From positions 1-63,619 of the forward strand of contig NZ_AWEZ01000008.1 in assembly GCF_000468755.1 (NCBI RefSeq): 63,619 nucleotides of DNA, given 5' to 3'. Position numbers and translations under genes: made by a program. The DNA is from Olsenella profusa F0195. GTDB lineage: Bacteria; Actinomycetota; Coriobacteriia; Coriobacteriales; Atopobiaceae. The notes under the pieces were generated by a model. The model made no database searches. It was not told where the DNA came from and saw only the letters and a list, made by a program, of their open reading frames with translations. Positions 26,266-35,924 of the stretch are shown piece by piece; the stretch's first letter is position 1, and each line of letters starts with the position of its first letter.

Positions 26266-27645
26266 TCATGCCGTGAGATGAAGCTCGTGCCTGAGCCCCA
26301 TGAGCAGACCGAGGGCTCCCAATGAGGTCACCAGGGCCGACACCGGCGCGTTAAGCCAGAGCCCCATGAGGCCCAGCGGACGCAGCGCAACCAGCACGAC
26401 CACGGGGCACACGAGGGCCTGCGCAAGGGACAGGATGGTGGCCGCCTTCGACTTCTCGGTTGCCGTGAGGAAGCTCATGGATGCGAGGGCAAACCATCGG
26501 AACACGTAGGTCAGCGAGAAGATCTGGAAGGCCTCCGTTGCCATGGCCAGCAGCTCCCCGTGCGCCTGCGCCATGAAGAGGTGGGTAACCTCCCCGGGCA
26601 GGAGGAACGGCACGACAGAGAGCGCCACGCCCACGAGGGCGGCAGCCGAGAAGCACCAGCGCTCGAGGGATCGCATGCGACCATAGTCATGCGCCCCCCA
26701 GTTGTAGCCCACGGCCGGCTGTAGGGAGTCGCACATGCCATAGATGAGGGAGTACACGAAGCCCGACACGTACATGAGCATGCCAAACACCGAGACGGCC
26801 CTCTCCCCTCCCAGCTCGAGCAGGGAGGCATTGAGCAGGATGGACGTCACGCGTCCCGCCACGTTGCCCAGAAAGGCGGGCATGCCAGCGATGACCACCT
26901 CACGCACGAGGGACGCCGAGAGGCGCAGCCGTACGAAGCGCAGCAGCATGCGACCTGCCGCAAAGGGGGCCATGGCGACAATCGATGCCGTGGCAAGGGC
27001 GACACAGTATCCCAGGGCGGCGCCGACCACACCCAGGTCCGTGAAGTACAGAAGCGAGAACTCGACCACCGCGCCCAAGACGGACATGAGGACGTTGATG
27101 CCCATGGACGTCTTGATGCGACCGCAGATGCGCAGGTAGTTGTCGGCCGCAAACAGGATGGTCGTGAGCGGGGACGCAAAGGCATACACGCGCAGGAAGA
27201 GCGTGGCCATGCGCGCCACGTCACCCGTCGCCCCCATGGCCGCCATGATGAGGGGCGCCAGCACCCACAGGGTTCCGCCCAAGACCACCGCAGCGAGTTC
27301 GATCATGACGGCCGAGCACGTGAAGATGTTGTTGGCCCGCTCGTGGTCGCCCTCGCCCAGGGCGATGGCGATGGGAACCGACGAGCCCACACCGATGAGG
27401 TCACCAAACGCAAAGGCGATGATGACAAAGGGCATGGCGAGACCGACCGCCGCAAAGGCGGACTCTCCCAGGAGCTGCCCCACGAGGATGCCATCGGACA
27501 TGTCATAGAGGGCGGAGCACAGCATGCTGAGCGAACCCGGCAGCGCCGCCTTGAAGAAGAGCCGACGTGGCGCCGTCTCGGCAAAGAGACGGTGGGCGGC
27601 GGCGATGCGCTCGCCCTGGGCGACATCGGCTATCAGGTCGCTCAT
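26266..27645 (-). CDS. MATE family efflux transporter
   Basis: A 459-residue MATE-type antiporter with twelve membrane segments. The first bundle shows PGSLSMLCSALYDMSDGILVG and VGLAMPFVIIAFAFGDLIGVG, and the second half repeats the pattern (LQPAVGYNWGAHDYGRMR). The form is close to MepA-type multidrug exporters, driven by Na+ or H+. The start is placed at MSDLIADV (27645) from the family N-terminus; its ribosome site is poor. The ABC exporter upstream ends at 27710. Confidence 0.88.
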   Translation of the reverse strand: MSDLIADVAQGERIAAAHRLFAETAPRRLFFKAALPGSLSMLCSALYDMSDGILVGQLLGESAFAAVGLAMPFVIIAFAFGDLIGVGSSVPIAIALGEGDHERANNIFTCSAVMIELAAVVLGGTLWVLAPLIMAAMGATGDVARMATLFLRVYAFASPLTTILFAADNYLRICGRIKTSMGINVLMSVLGAVVEFSLLYFTDLGVVGAALGYCVALATASIVAMAPFAAGRMLLRFVRLRLSASLVREVVIAGMPAFLGNVAGRVTSILLNASLLELGGERAVSVFGMLMYVSGFVYSLIYGMCDSLQPAVGYNWGAHDYGRMRSLERWCFSAAALVGVALSVVPFLLPGEVTHLFMAQAHGELLAMATEAFQIFSLTYVFRWFALASMSFLTATEKSKAATILSLAQALVCPVVVLVALRPLGLMGLWLNAPVSALVTSLGALGLLMGLRHELHLTA

Positions 27646-27709
27646 GGGTCGATCAGCGGTTCCTTCCGATGATGCGAGCCTTGGGGGTGCATGGGGTCGC
27701 ATGCCCGTG

Positions 27710-30700
27710 CTACTCGCTCCGTAGTGCCTCCACAGGATCACGGCGTGCGGCGCTCATGGCTGGCACGACACCCGCGACGAGCGTAAGGATAACAGAGACC
27801 GCAATGAGCGAGAGGGCATTTGCCAACGTCAGCGCCATGATATTGGCAATGCCGCGCGTCTGGAGTATGAATTGGTTGACCGGTATGGATATGAGCAGCA
27901 CGATGGCGATGGCCAACACGCCCGAGAACAGCCCCTCGATCGCCGTCTCGGCATTGAAGATGTTGGCGACCCCCAGCCTGGAGGCACCCATGGCACGCAG
28001 GATGCCAATCTCCTTCCTGCGTTCCAGCACGCTGATGTACGTGATGATGCCGATCATGATGGAGCTCACCACCAGTGAGATGGACACGAAGGCGATAAGC
28101 ACAAACGATATCATGTCGACGATGTCGGTGACGGCGCCCATGAGCGTGCCGGCGATGTCGGAATACTGAATGGTCTGGTCCTCCTTGCCTGCGGCACTCA
28201 CCTGGGCGTTGTAGTCGCCGATCATGTCGAGCACGCTCTGCTTGGCGTCAAAGTCCTTGGGGTAGATCTGGATGGACTTTGGGTCGCTCTCGTCTGCATA
28301 GCCCAGCTTCTGGAGGTTGCCATCATAGGTGAGGTCGCCTGCGTTCATGTAGTTGGTCAGCAGCGACGTGAGGTCCTCCTGGGACACGTTGAGCGTGATG
28401 GCGCTCGCGAAGACGGTCGGGTCCACCTTGAAGCCATCCTGGAGGGCAGAGGTCAGCGCACCCATCTGCTTCTGGAGCTGGCTCGATATGATTGAGGAGA
28501 GCTGGCTGCCCATCTTGCCGACGGCCTGCGACACCTGTTGCTGCAGCTGTTCCTCTATCTGGAGCGCGATGGCCTGCGCCGCCTGCTGCATGAGCTTCTG
28601 CATCTGCTGGGAGAAGTACGGCGCGAACTGGTTCACGAGGTAGTTGTGCATGGCCGTGCTGACGAGGTCGTCCATCGACGAGACGCCCAGGTCCTGCTCC
28701 AGCTCATCCTGCAGCGCCTGCAGCTGCGCCTTGCCACCGTCCGTGGCGATATACTCCTGGTAGCGCCTTTCGTACAGGTCGGCATCGGTGCTCGTGACCT
28801 CATCGGGATGGTTCTGCTCCATCCAGGCGATAAATCCGCTCGCCAGGGCAGACGAGTCCCGCATGATGGCCGCACGCTGGTCGTCCGTGAGCTTCGAGAC
28901 GTCGGGAATGCCGCTGTCCTCGAGGTCGAACTTGGGTGCGCCCGCCATGATCTGTGCCATGGTCTCGGAGCTGAAGAGGGAGCTCACGACGTTTGGGTCC
29001 AGATTGATCTTGCTGGGGTCGAAGCCCGAGGAGTCCATCGAGATGCCCGAGAGGTCCACGCTGCCTGCCGCATCCGTAAGGGCGTTTGCGTCAAACGAGA
29101 ACGCCTGGCGGAGTTTGTCCTCGTCAATGGAGAAGATGTTGCTCATGTCGAAGGAGGAGCCCTGCTCGCTCTGGAGCTCCTCGAAGGTCTTGCCCGTGAA
29201 CACGTCCACGTCGGGGTTGGTCAGCTGCTCCTGCACGATCTGGGAGGCTGCGGAGCGACCGATGAGCTCCTGTGTGAGGGCGGGGGTGTAGCCGATGCCC
29301 TCGCGCCCACTCGAGGAGCTGGCGGAGGTGGAGTCCTTGGCCTTCACCACGCCCACCACCTTGAGCTGGATGCCGTTGGCGAGCTTCTCCCGGAGGTAGT
29401 CGTCATTGTCGGACATGTCGGTCCACGTACCCTGCGACTCGTTCTTCGTGTAGAGGTCGCTCGGGGGAATCACCGTGAACGTCATGTTCAACGCATCGTC
29501 ATACGTGAAGGGGCGAGCGTCGTCCGGTGCCTGGACCTCCTCGCCATTGATGACCCTCTGCACCATCTGGTCGAGCGCGGCCGGATCGTAGAAGCCGATG
29601 CTGTAGAGCGTGTAGTCACTGATGGCACCATGTTCGTCCAGGATGAGCACGCACTCGTCCGACGCCTGGGGCCAGCGTCCCTCGACGATGTTCATCTGGT
29701 TGTCAAGCAGGCTCTGGTTGCCCACCAGCTCATGGAAGCCCGAGGTGGTGGTACCTCCCGTCAGCGCCGAGCCCGCGGCGGCACCCATGCGCTGGCCCAC
29801 GGACGAGGGGTTGAGACGCGTGACGCCATTGGTGGTGTCAGACCCGTAGACCTGCGGCGTCACGCCATAGCCATACTGGATGGCGGTGACGTAGGGCGAG
29901 ATGCTCCCCCCGTTATCCTCGAGGTACTGCCGGAACGACCTGAGGTCGTTGGACTTCACCTGCGCGAACATGTCCGCCGCTACGCGCTGCTGGGGGATGG
30001 AGCCATCGTCGGCGGCGGTCACGTCCGCGGTGGTTGACGTCGAGTCGAGGAGGCTCGCCACGTTGAAGCCGCTCTTGTTGATCGTCACGGGATAGCTCGA
30101 GAGCGCATCCCCCTCGGTCTTGGCGATGTAGTTGTTGACGCCATTGGAGAGCGCGAGGATGGCGGCGATGCCGATGATGCCGATGGATCCCGCAACGGCC
30201 GTGAGGGCCGTACGCCCCTTCTTGATCATGAGGTTGTTGAACGAGAGCGCGAGCGCCGTGAGGGGACCCATGGACGCGCGACGGCTCCCCTCGGAAGCGG
30301 GAGGCTTCTCCCTGCGGGCGACCACCCGCTCCCTGAGCGAGGGCGGGTGGGTGTCTCCATCGAGGCGGCCGTCGCGCACGCGGATGATGCGCGTGGCATA
30401 CTCCTGCGCCAGCTCGGGATTGTGCGTGACCATCACCACCAGGCGATCCTTGGCCACCTCCTTAAGGATGTCCATCACCTGGACGCCCGTATCGGTGTCC
30501 AAGGCGCCCGTGGGCTCGTCAGCCAGGACGATATCGGGATCGTTCACGAGCGCACGGGCGATGGCCACGCGCTGCATCTGCCCACCGGAGAGCTGGGCAG
30601 GGCGCTTATGGATGTGCGCGGCGAGGCCCACCTGCTCCAGCGCCTTCCGTGCGCGGAGGCGACGCTCCCTGCGGTCGACGCCGGAGAGCGTGAGCGTCAG

Positions 30701-31015
30701 CTCCACATTGGAGAGGATGGACTGGTGCGGGATGAGGTTGTAGCTCTGGAACACGAAGCCGACGCGATGGTTGCGATAGGTGTCCCAGTCCTTGGCGCGG
30801 TAGTCCTTGGTGGAGACGCCACTGACCACGATGCTTCCCGAGTCCGCCCTGTCGAGGCCACCCAGGATGTTGAGCAGCGTGGTCTTGCCCGAGCCCGAGG
30901 GGCCAAGCACGGCCACGAACTCGTTGTCGCGCAGCGTCACCGACACGTCATCGAGCGCCACCTGGGTGAACGAGTCGGTCTTGTAGGACTTGCGGATGTG
31001 CTTGAGCTGCAGCAT
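27710..31015 (-). CDS. MacB-type ABC transporter, fused ATPase and permease
   Basis: A 1101-residue single-chain half transporter. The nucleotide-binding domain spans 1-225 (Walker [10 protein letters not shown], signature [15 protein letters not shown], Walker [10 protein letters not shown]). A first membrane segment follows at about 270-295, then a very large extracytoplasmic region of roughly 650 residues with a Gln-rich helical stretch ([17 protein letters not shown]), then three membrane segments in the C-terminal FtsX-like domain. The form resembles Gram-positive exporters of peptides or lipoproteins, and the long outer domain suggests a mechanotransmission role. Substrate unknown. Divergent from the acyltransferase gene. 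Confidence 0.9.
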   Translation of the reverse strand: MLQLKHIRKSYKTDSFTQVALDDVSVTLRDNEFVAVLGPSGSGKTTLLNILGGLDRADSGSIVVSGVSTKDYRAKDWDTYRNHRVGFVFQSYNLIPHQSILSNVELTLTLSGVDRRERRLRARKALEQVGLAAHIHKRPAQLSGGQMQRVAIARALVNDPDIVLADEPTGALDTDTGVQVMDILKEVAKDRLVVMVTHNPELAQEYATRIIRVRDGRLDGDTHPPSLRERVVARREKPPASEGSRRASMGPLTALALSFNNLMIKKGRTALTAVAGSIGIIGIAAILALSNGVNNYIAKTEGDALSSYPVTINKSGFNVASLLDSTSTTADVTAADDGSIPQQRVAADMFAQVKSNDLRSFRQYLEDNGGSISPYVTAIQYGYGVTPQVYGSDTTNGVTRLNPSSVGQRMGAAAGSALTGGTTTSGFHELVGNQSLLDNQMNIVEGRWPQASDECVLILDEHGAISDYTLYSIGFYDPAALDQMVQRVINGEEVQAPDDARPFTYDDALNMTFTVIPPSDLYTKNESQGTWTDMSDNDDYLREKLANGIQLKVVGVVKAKDSTSASSSSGREGIGYTPALTQELIGRSAASQIVQEQLTNPDVDVFTGKTFEELQSEQGSSFDMSNIFSIDEDKLRQAFSFDANALTDAAGSVDLSGISMDSSGFDPSKINLDPNVVSSLFSSETMAQIMAGAPKFDLEDSGIPDVSKLTDDQRAAIMRDSSALASGFIAWMEQNHPDEVTSTDADLYERRYQEYIATDGGKAQLQALQDELEQDLGVSSMDDLVSTAMHNYLVNQFAPYFSQQMQKLMQQAAQAIALQIEEQLQQQVSQAVGKMGSQLSSIISSQLQKQMGALTSALQDGFKVDPTVFASAITLNVSQEDLTSLLTNYMNAGDLTYDGNLQKLGYADESDPKSIQIYPKDFDAKQSVLDMIGDYNAQVSAAGKEDQTIQYSDIAGTLMGAVTDIVDMISFVLIAFVSISLVVSSIMIGIITYISVLERRKEIGILRAMGASRLGVANIFNAETAIEGLFSGVLAIAIVLLISIPVNQFILQTRGIANIMALTLANALSLIAVSVILTLVAGVVPAMSAARRDPVEALRSE

Positions 31016-31173
31016 GGGGAACTATCCATGATAGGGGTGCGCGTGGACGGACGCCTCTCCACGCCACCGAGGGATTGACGTAGCAAGACTACCCTCAAGG
31101 CAGCATTTCAGTCATACTTTGCATGCATCCATCCGCCATCCATATCAATCAAGAGGGACCCAAAGGCACCACC

Positions 31174-33171
31174 GTGCAGACAGACAGATCACATCGCGGC
31201 ACCGCACAGGGGAGCTCCCGCCACCAGGCGCCCCTGGAACGCCACGAGCGCAATGCCGCACTTGACGGCCTCCGCGCGCTCGCCATCATCGCCATCGTGC
31301 TCTATCACCTCAAGGTGAGCTGGCTCCCCAGTGGGCACCTGGGCGTCGTGCTGTTCCTCGTGCTTGCGGGCTACCTGCTCACCGGTTCCGTTCTGCGGCG
31401 CGCGCACACGAGCGGGGCACGCGCGCTGCCTCGCATCTGGTGGAGACGCATCAAGCGCATCTGGCCGTCCATGGCAGCCATGATCGTGTTGGTGGCCGCC
31501 GCCTGCGTCGTGGGCAACCACGTGCTGCTCACCAAGCTCAGGCCGGACGTCCTCCCCTCGCTCCTCCTTGTGACCAACCTCTCCTACATCGTGCGCGGGG
31601 GGTCGTACTTCGCCCAGATCGGCGGTCCCTCGCCGCTCATGCATCTGTGGTATCTGGGACTCGACTTCCAGTTCGTGCTGCTGTGGTCGGTGGGGCTCCT
31701 CCTGCTCGACAAGGTCGGGGATGCCCACAGGCGCATCATCGTGACCCTCGTGCTCGCCGTGGCGTCTGCCATCGAGATGGCCGTGCTCTTCGTGCCGGAG
31801 GCCGATCCCACGCGCGTGTACTATGGCCCAGACACCAGGGCGTTCGCCCCGCTTTTGGGATCCGCCCTCGCTATGGCCTGGCCTCTGGGAGGGCGGCCGC
31901 ACGCACGCCTTCCCCTCGAGGGCCGACGTCTGAGGTGGGCCGGTGTGGCATCGCTCGCGCTGCTTGTGATGCTCATGGCCCTGATGCCCGACACCTCCGT
32001 GCTGCTGTATCGAGGTGGCATGTTCGTGGCGGCCTGCCTCTGCTGCGTGATCATGGCCTCGCTGTTGGGGGGAGGCCTGCTGGCGCGCATGCTCTCCTGC
32101 AGACCCCTCACGTGGCTGGGAACGCGCTCGTTTGCCCTCTATCTCTGGCACTTCCCCCTCTTCGTGCTGCTCGGGAGCATAGGCTCCACACCGCTTGCGC
32201 TGGTGGGCGTCGGCCTGTCGCTGCTCATGGCAGAGGGCTCCTATCGTCTCGTGGAGCGCGGTGCGATCGTGACCTGGTGGCGCCAGCACGCTGCAGAGCC
32301 GCTGCGAGCCGCTCGCGCACCACGCATGACTGCGCGTACGGACGACAACCGCACGAGGCGCGTGGCTGCCGTGCGTCCCAACCCGCCTCGGGGCGCCGTC
32401 ATGGGTGCCGCCGTTGGCGCCATCGCCCTCGTTGCCATCGTGGGCCTGGCGACCCTTCCCGACGAGACGCTCGTCCCCGCGGAGGACATCGTCAACACCG
32501 GAGCCGCCGCCGACCAGGCACGGCAGGTCTCCGAAGACAGCGCGTCCGATGGCGAGGGCATCCCCTCTGGCAGCATCCGACTCACCGCCCCGAGCTCCGA
32601 GACGGACGCAGGCATCTACGATCCCCTCATGATTGGCGACTCCGTGCCCGGAGACGCGCAGAACCAGTTCAAGAGCTATTTCCCCAATGGCCTGCTCGAC
32701 ACGTACGTGGGACGCTCCCCCACCCAGATGGCAAGCGTCCTCAAAGGCTATCTCGACCAGGGCGTCGTGGGCAACATCGTCATCCTCGAGGCCTTTGCCA
32801 ACAACTCCATCTCGGATGACGTCCTGGACGCCATGGTCAACGCCTGTGGCGATCGCATGGTCTACCTGGTCACCTGTCGTTCGGACAACGCGGAGCGCAC
32901 GCAGAAGTTCAACGACGCCATCATGCGCGCCGCCCAGCGCCATGACAATGTCAAGGTCATCGATTGGTATTCCCACTCGCAGAATCACGTCGAGGAGTGG
33001 CTCTATCGCGATGGCGTGCACCTGCGCGAGGCCGGCAAGGATCCCTACGTGAGCTACCTGGCCAACTCCGTGAAGGACGACTTCGCGGCGGCCGGGGGCA
33101 CCGTCACCACGCAGGACGATGCCTCGGATGACAGCCAGGCGCCGGCGGGCGACACGTCGCAGGGCTCATAG
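31174..33171 (+). CDS. OatA-like acyltransferase with SGNH domain
   Basis: About 665 residues. An acyltransferase-3 membrane domain (starting NAALDGLRALAIIAIVLYHL, with ten or so membrane segments to about residue 400) is joined to an extracytoplasmic SGNH-like domain with LMIGDSVPG (Ser), EAFANN (block III) and DGVHLREAG (Asp-His). This is the architecture of peptidoglycan O-acetyltransferase OatA, which protects muramic acid from lysozyme. The start is taken as the GTG at 31174, preceded by AAAGG; the ATG at 31123 has no ribosome site. The C-terminus is an acidic Asp/Ser/Thr-rich tail. Confidence 0.85.
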   Translation: MQTDRSHRGTAQGSSRHQAPLERHERNAALDGLRALAIIAIVLYHLKVSWLPSGHLGVVLFLVLAGYLLTGSVLRRAHTSGARALPRIWWRRIKRIWPSMAAMIVLVAAACVVGNHVLLTKLRPDVLPSLLLVTNLSYIVRGGSYFAQIGGPSPLMHLWYLGLDFQFVLLWSVGLLLLDKVGDAHRRIIVTLVLAVASAIEMAVLFVPEADPTRVYYGPDTRAFAPLLGSALAMAWPLGGRPHARLPLEGRRLRWAGVASLALLVMLMALMPDTSVLLYRGGMFVAACLCCVIMASLLGGGLLARMLSCRPLTWLGTRSFALYLWHFPLFVLLGSIGSTPLALVGVGLSLLMAEGSYRLVERGAIVTWWRQHAAEPLRAARAPRMTARTDDNRTRRVAAVRPNPPRGAVMGAAVGAIALVAIVGLATLPDETLVPAEDIVNTGAAADQARQVSEDSASDGEGIPSGSIRLTAPSSETDAGIYDPLMIGDSVPGDAQNQFKSYFPNGLLDTYVGRSPTQMASVLKGYLDQGVVGNIVILEAFANNSISDDVLDAMVNACGDRMVYLVTCRSDNAERTQKFNDAIMRAAQRHDNVKVIDWYSHSQNHVEEWLYRDGVHLREAGKDPYVSYLANSVKDDFAAAGGTVTTQDDASDDSQAPAGDTSQGS

Positions 33172-33250
33172 CGCGCCCGGCCGTGATGCCGCCCCGGGGT
33201 GTCGGTTCCCGCTGATCCACCCGGCTCCCCGGCAGCGCCCACGGTGACAG

Positions 33251-34483
33251 CTACGAGAACTCCGCCCTGATGGCGTCGCCCTCCTCGTCGAGCTGGGGCG
33301 CATCCTTGGTGGAGCCGTAGGAGTTCCAGGCACCGTACTTGATGGGCGTGCCCATGGCGACGTTGCCATCCCCCAGCTCCTTGAGCATCCCACGCTCGAC
33401 GATCTGGGGGAGTCGGCGCGTGTCCTCAACGCCGAGCACGGGTGCGACGGGCACGCCGGCCTCCTGGATGACCTTGAGCCAATGTGCCGCCGTGTTGGTC
33501 TTGAGCACCGCGCCGATCAGGTCCCCGCAGTACTCCCAGTTGTCCGCACGGTCGGGGTTGCCCTTCAGGCGCGGGTCGCAGATCCACTCGGGGTGGCCGA
33601 GTGCCGTCGCCAGCGACCTCCACAGGTGGTCGTTGGCCGTACAGATGTAGATGGGGGAGTCCGCGCATTCGTAGAGGTCGAAGGGATAGCAGAAGGGATG
33701 CCGGTTGCCCACGCGCGTGAGCACGGCACCCTCGTCCTCGGGTGAGGTCAGGCCCTGCTCGAGCAGGGTGAACGTGCCATCCAGCATGGAGATGTCCACG
33801 GTGGTCCCCTTGCCCGTGCGCTCACGGGCATACAGCGCCGTCACGATGCCGGCATAGCCCAGCTGGCCGGCGACCATGTCGGACACCGAGGTGCCCACGC
33901 GCACGGCCGTGCGCTCCGGATAGCCCGTCAGGTCCATGATGCCGGAATAGGCCTGCACCACGGTGTCGTATGCCGCCTGCTCGGCCATGGGGCCCCACTG
34001 GCCAAAGCCCGAGATGGAGGCGACAATGAGGCGAGGGTGCCACTCGACGAGCTCCTCGGGGTCGAGCCCTAGACGCCCCATTACGCCCGGGCGGAAGTTC
34101 TCCAGCAGGACGTCCGCCTCGGCGATCATGTGCTTGAGCAGCTCCATGTCAGCAGGATCCTTGAAGTCGAGCGTCACGGACTCCTTGCCCGTGTTGGCGA
34201 TGCGATAGTACTCGGACACGTTGTCCTTGGTAAAGGGCGGCAGCATGCGCGAGTCGTCACCGCGGCCGGTGCGCTCCACATGGATGACGCGGGCGCCCCC
34301 GTCCGCCAGCATGCGCCCGCACACCGGCCCTGCCAGCAGGCGCGAGAGGTCTATGACCAGGATGCCCTCCAGCGGAAAGGACCTGTCCATGCCCAGGCGA
34401 GGGTTGTCTTCGGGACGTAGGCCCCGTCTGCCTGCGGTACGGGAGCCCACATGGGTGCCAGGGGAAGTGTTCTCGGTAGTCAT
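33251..34483 (-). CDS. CaiB/BaiF family CoA transferase
   Basis: A 410-residue class III CoA transferase. The N-terminal block LEGILVIDLSRLLAGPVCGRML and the segment DVLLENFRPGVMGRLGLD are diagnostic. The catalytic Asp expected near YDTVVQAYSGIMDLTGYPE is present. These enzymes move CoA between carboxylic acids; BaiF acts on bile acids in gut Coriobacteria, but nothing nearby (no bai genes) supports that substrate. The start at 34483 follows a Thr/Asn-rich leader; ATG 34393 (MDRSFPLEG) is a shorter alternative. It is downstream of DAHP synthase. Confidence 0.88.
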   Translation of the reverse strand: MTTENTSPGTHVGSRTAGRRGLRPEDNPRLGMDRSFPLEGILVIDLSRLLAGPVCGRMLADGGARVIHVERTGRGDDSRMLPPFTKDNVSEYYRIANTGKESVTLDFKDPADMELLKHMIAEADVLLENFRPGVMGRLGLDPEELVEWHPRLIVASISGFGQWGPMAEQAAYDTVVQAYSGIMDLTGYPERTAVRVGTSVSDMVAGQLGYAGIVTALYARERTGKGTTVDISMLDGTFTLLEQGLTSPEDEGAVLTRVGNRHPFCYPFDLYECADSPIYICTANDHLWRSLATALGHPEWICDPRLKGNPDRADNWEYCGDLIGAVLKTNTAAHWLKVIQEAGVPVAPVLGVEDTRRLPQIVERGMLKELGDGNVAMGTPIKYGAWNSYGSTKDAPQLDEEGDAIRAEFS

Positions 34484-34655
34484 TGACACTCTATTCGCCT
34501 TTCTGCGCGTGAGACGCCGCAGGGCGCACCGCTGTATTGTCACGGTCAACGCCCCGCTTGAGTCTACATCACAGGTGGGAGCAACATGCGCGTGTGACCC
34601 TTTTGCGCCATGCCAACACCAGTCGGGCACAAGGGCGCAAACGGACAGATCTCAC

Positions 34656-35684
34656 CTACAGACGATCAGCCAGTGAGCGCACCAGACGCTCGGTGTTGTC
34701 CCAGCCCAGGCAGGCATCCGTGATGGACTTGCCGTATATGCCACCGTCCACGGACTGGTTACCGTCCTCCAGGTACGACTCCATCATGAAGCCACGGAAC
34801 ATGCCCGCAATACGCGTGCTGCGCGCCACGCTGTCCAGCACCTCCTCCGCGATGTGCCCCTGCTCGAGCGGACGCTTGCCGGAGTTGTCATGGTTGCAGT
34901 CGATGATGACCGCGGGATGCTCGTAGTCGTCCGCATGGTACTGGTCGGCAAGGCGCTCGAGGTACTCGTAGTGGTAGTTGGGGTAGTTGAGGCCGTCCTT
35001 GCCCACGTAGCCGCGCAGCAGCGCATGGGCGAGCGGGTTGCCCGTCGTCTCCACCTCCCAGTTGCGATAGATGAAGGTCTGGGGCGCCTGCGCCGCATGG
35101 ATGGAGTTGAGCATGACCGCCGTCGAGCCGCCCGTGGGGTTCTTCATGCCCACCGGCACGCCGATGCCGCTTGCCACCAGACGGTGCTCCTGATCCTCCA
35201 CGGAACGGGCACCCACTGCCACATAGGAGAGCAGGTCGAGCAGGACCTGGTGGTTCTCGGGATAGAGCATCTCGTCTGCCGTGAACATGCCCGTGTGCTC
35301 GATCACGTGCAGGTGCATGCTGCGGATGGCCTTGACGCCCTCAAGCAGGTCGGGCTCCCCGGCGGGGTCGGGGTTGTGCAGCAGTCCCTTGTAGCCGGTG
35401 CCCCTGGTGCGCGGCTTGTTGGTGTACACGCGTGGCACGAAGAGGAACACATCCTTGACCTCGTCCTGCAGTCTGGCCAGGCGATCCATGTACTCGAGCA
35501 CGGAGTCCTCGCGGTCGGCAGAGCAGGGCCCGATCACCAGGAGCTTGCGCGCATCCTCACCCCTGATGATGGCGGCAACAGCGGCATCAAAGGCGACCTT
35601 GCGCTGGGCGAGCGGGGGGGAAAGCGGCATCTGGTCGCGAATCTCCATGGGGATGGGGAGCCTGCGCCTGAAGGTCATGGACAT
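34656..35684 (-). CDS. DAHP synthase, class I (AroG-like)
   Basis: A 342-residue 3-deoxy-7-phosphoheptulonate synthase, first step of aromatic amino-acid synthesis, joining phosphoenolpyruvate and erythrose 4-phosphate. Typical blocks are LLVIGPCSADRED, VPRVYTNKPRTRGTGYKGL, GVPVGMKNPTGG and VIIDCNHDNSGK, which include the metal ligands. The start at MSMTFRRRLP (35684) fits the family. A nested hairpin precedes the gene at 35722-35776. It supplies the same pathway as aroK and the aroB-like gene far to the left. Confidence 0.93.
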   Translation of the reverse strand: MSMTFRRRLPIPMEIRDQMPLSPPLAQRKVAFDAAVAAIIRGEDARKLLVIGPCSADREDSVLEYMDRLARLQDEVKDVFLFVPRVYTNKPRTRGTGYKGLLHNPDPAGEPDLLEGVKAIRSMHLHVIEHTGMFTADEMLYPENHQVLLDLLSYVAVGARSVEDQEHRLVASGIGVPVGMKNPTGGSTAVMLNSIHAAQAPQTFIYRNWEVETTGNPLAHALLRGYVGKDGLNYPNYHYEYLERLADQYHADDYEHPAVIIDCNHDNSGKRPLEQGHIAEEVLDSVARSTRIAGMFRGFMMESYLEDGNQSVDGGIYGKSITDACLGWDNTERLVRSLADRL

Positions 35685-35721
35685 GATGAGGCATCCTTTC
35701 GCACCCGACAGTAGGGCCACG

Positions 35722-35776
35722 CGGCATGGCATGGGAGGACTTGGGATTATCCCATGCCCGCGGAAGCGCCATGCCG
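35722..35776 (-). promoter_or_regulatory. Nested hairpin in the leader of DAHP synthase
   Basis: CGGCATGGC (35722-35730) pairs with GCCATGCCG (35768-35776). Inside it GCATGGGA (35729-35736) pairs with TCCCATGC (35750-35757), sharing two bases with the outer stem. It ends 38 bases before the start codon. It could be an attenuator or a protein-binding site; no leader peptide was recognised. Confidence 0.4.
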
Positions 35777-35876
35777 TCAGCACAGTCTTGCCCAGAAACG
35801 GAAACAACAGGGGTGCCCGCTCTTGTGAGTCATGCGCAGGATCCAGTCCTCCTCGCGCACCTAGGGTGCGCACGCG

Positions 35877-35882
35877 TATAGT
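35877..35882 (+). promoter_or_regulatory. Candidate -10 of the C69 dipeptidase gene
   Basis: TATAGT, 42 bases before the start codon, within a GC-rich context. No -35 consensus. Confidence 0.3.
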
Positions 35883-35924
35883 TGTGCGCGGTTACCCAAG
35901 CGGATCACGGCCAAAGGAGCACCC

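Noticed and set aside
31189-33021. Long minus-strand frame opposite the OatA-like gene
   Set aside because: His/Glu/Gly-rich shadow; the plus strand has membrane segments and catalytic motifs.
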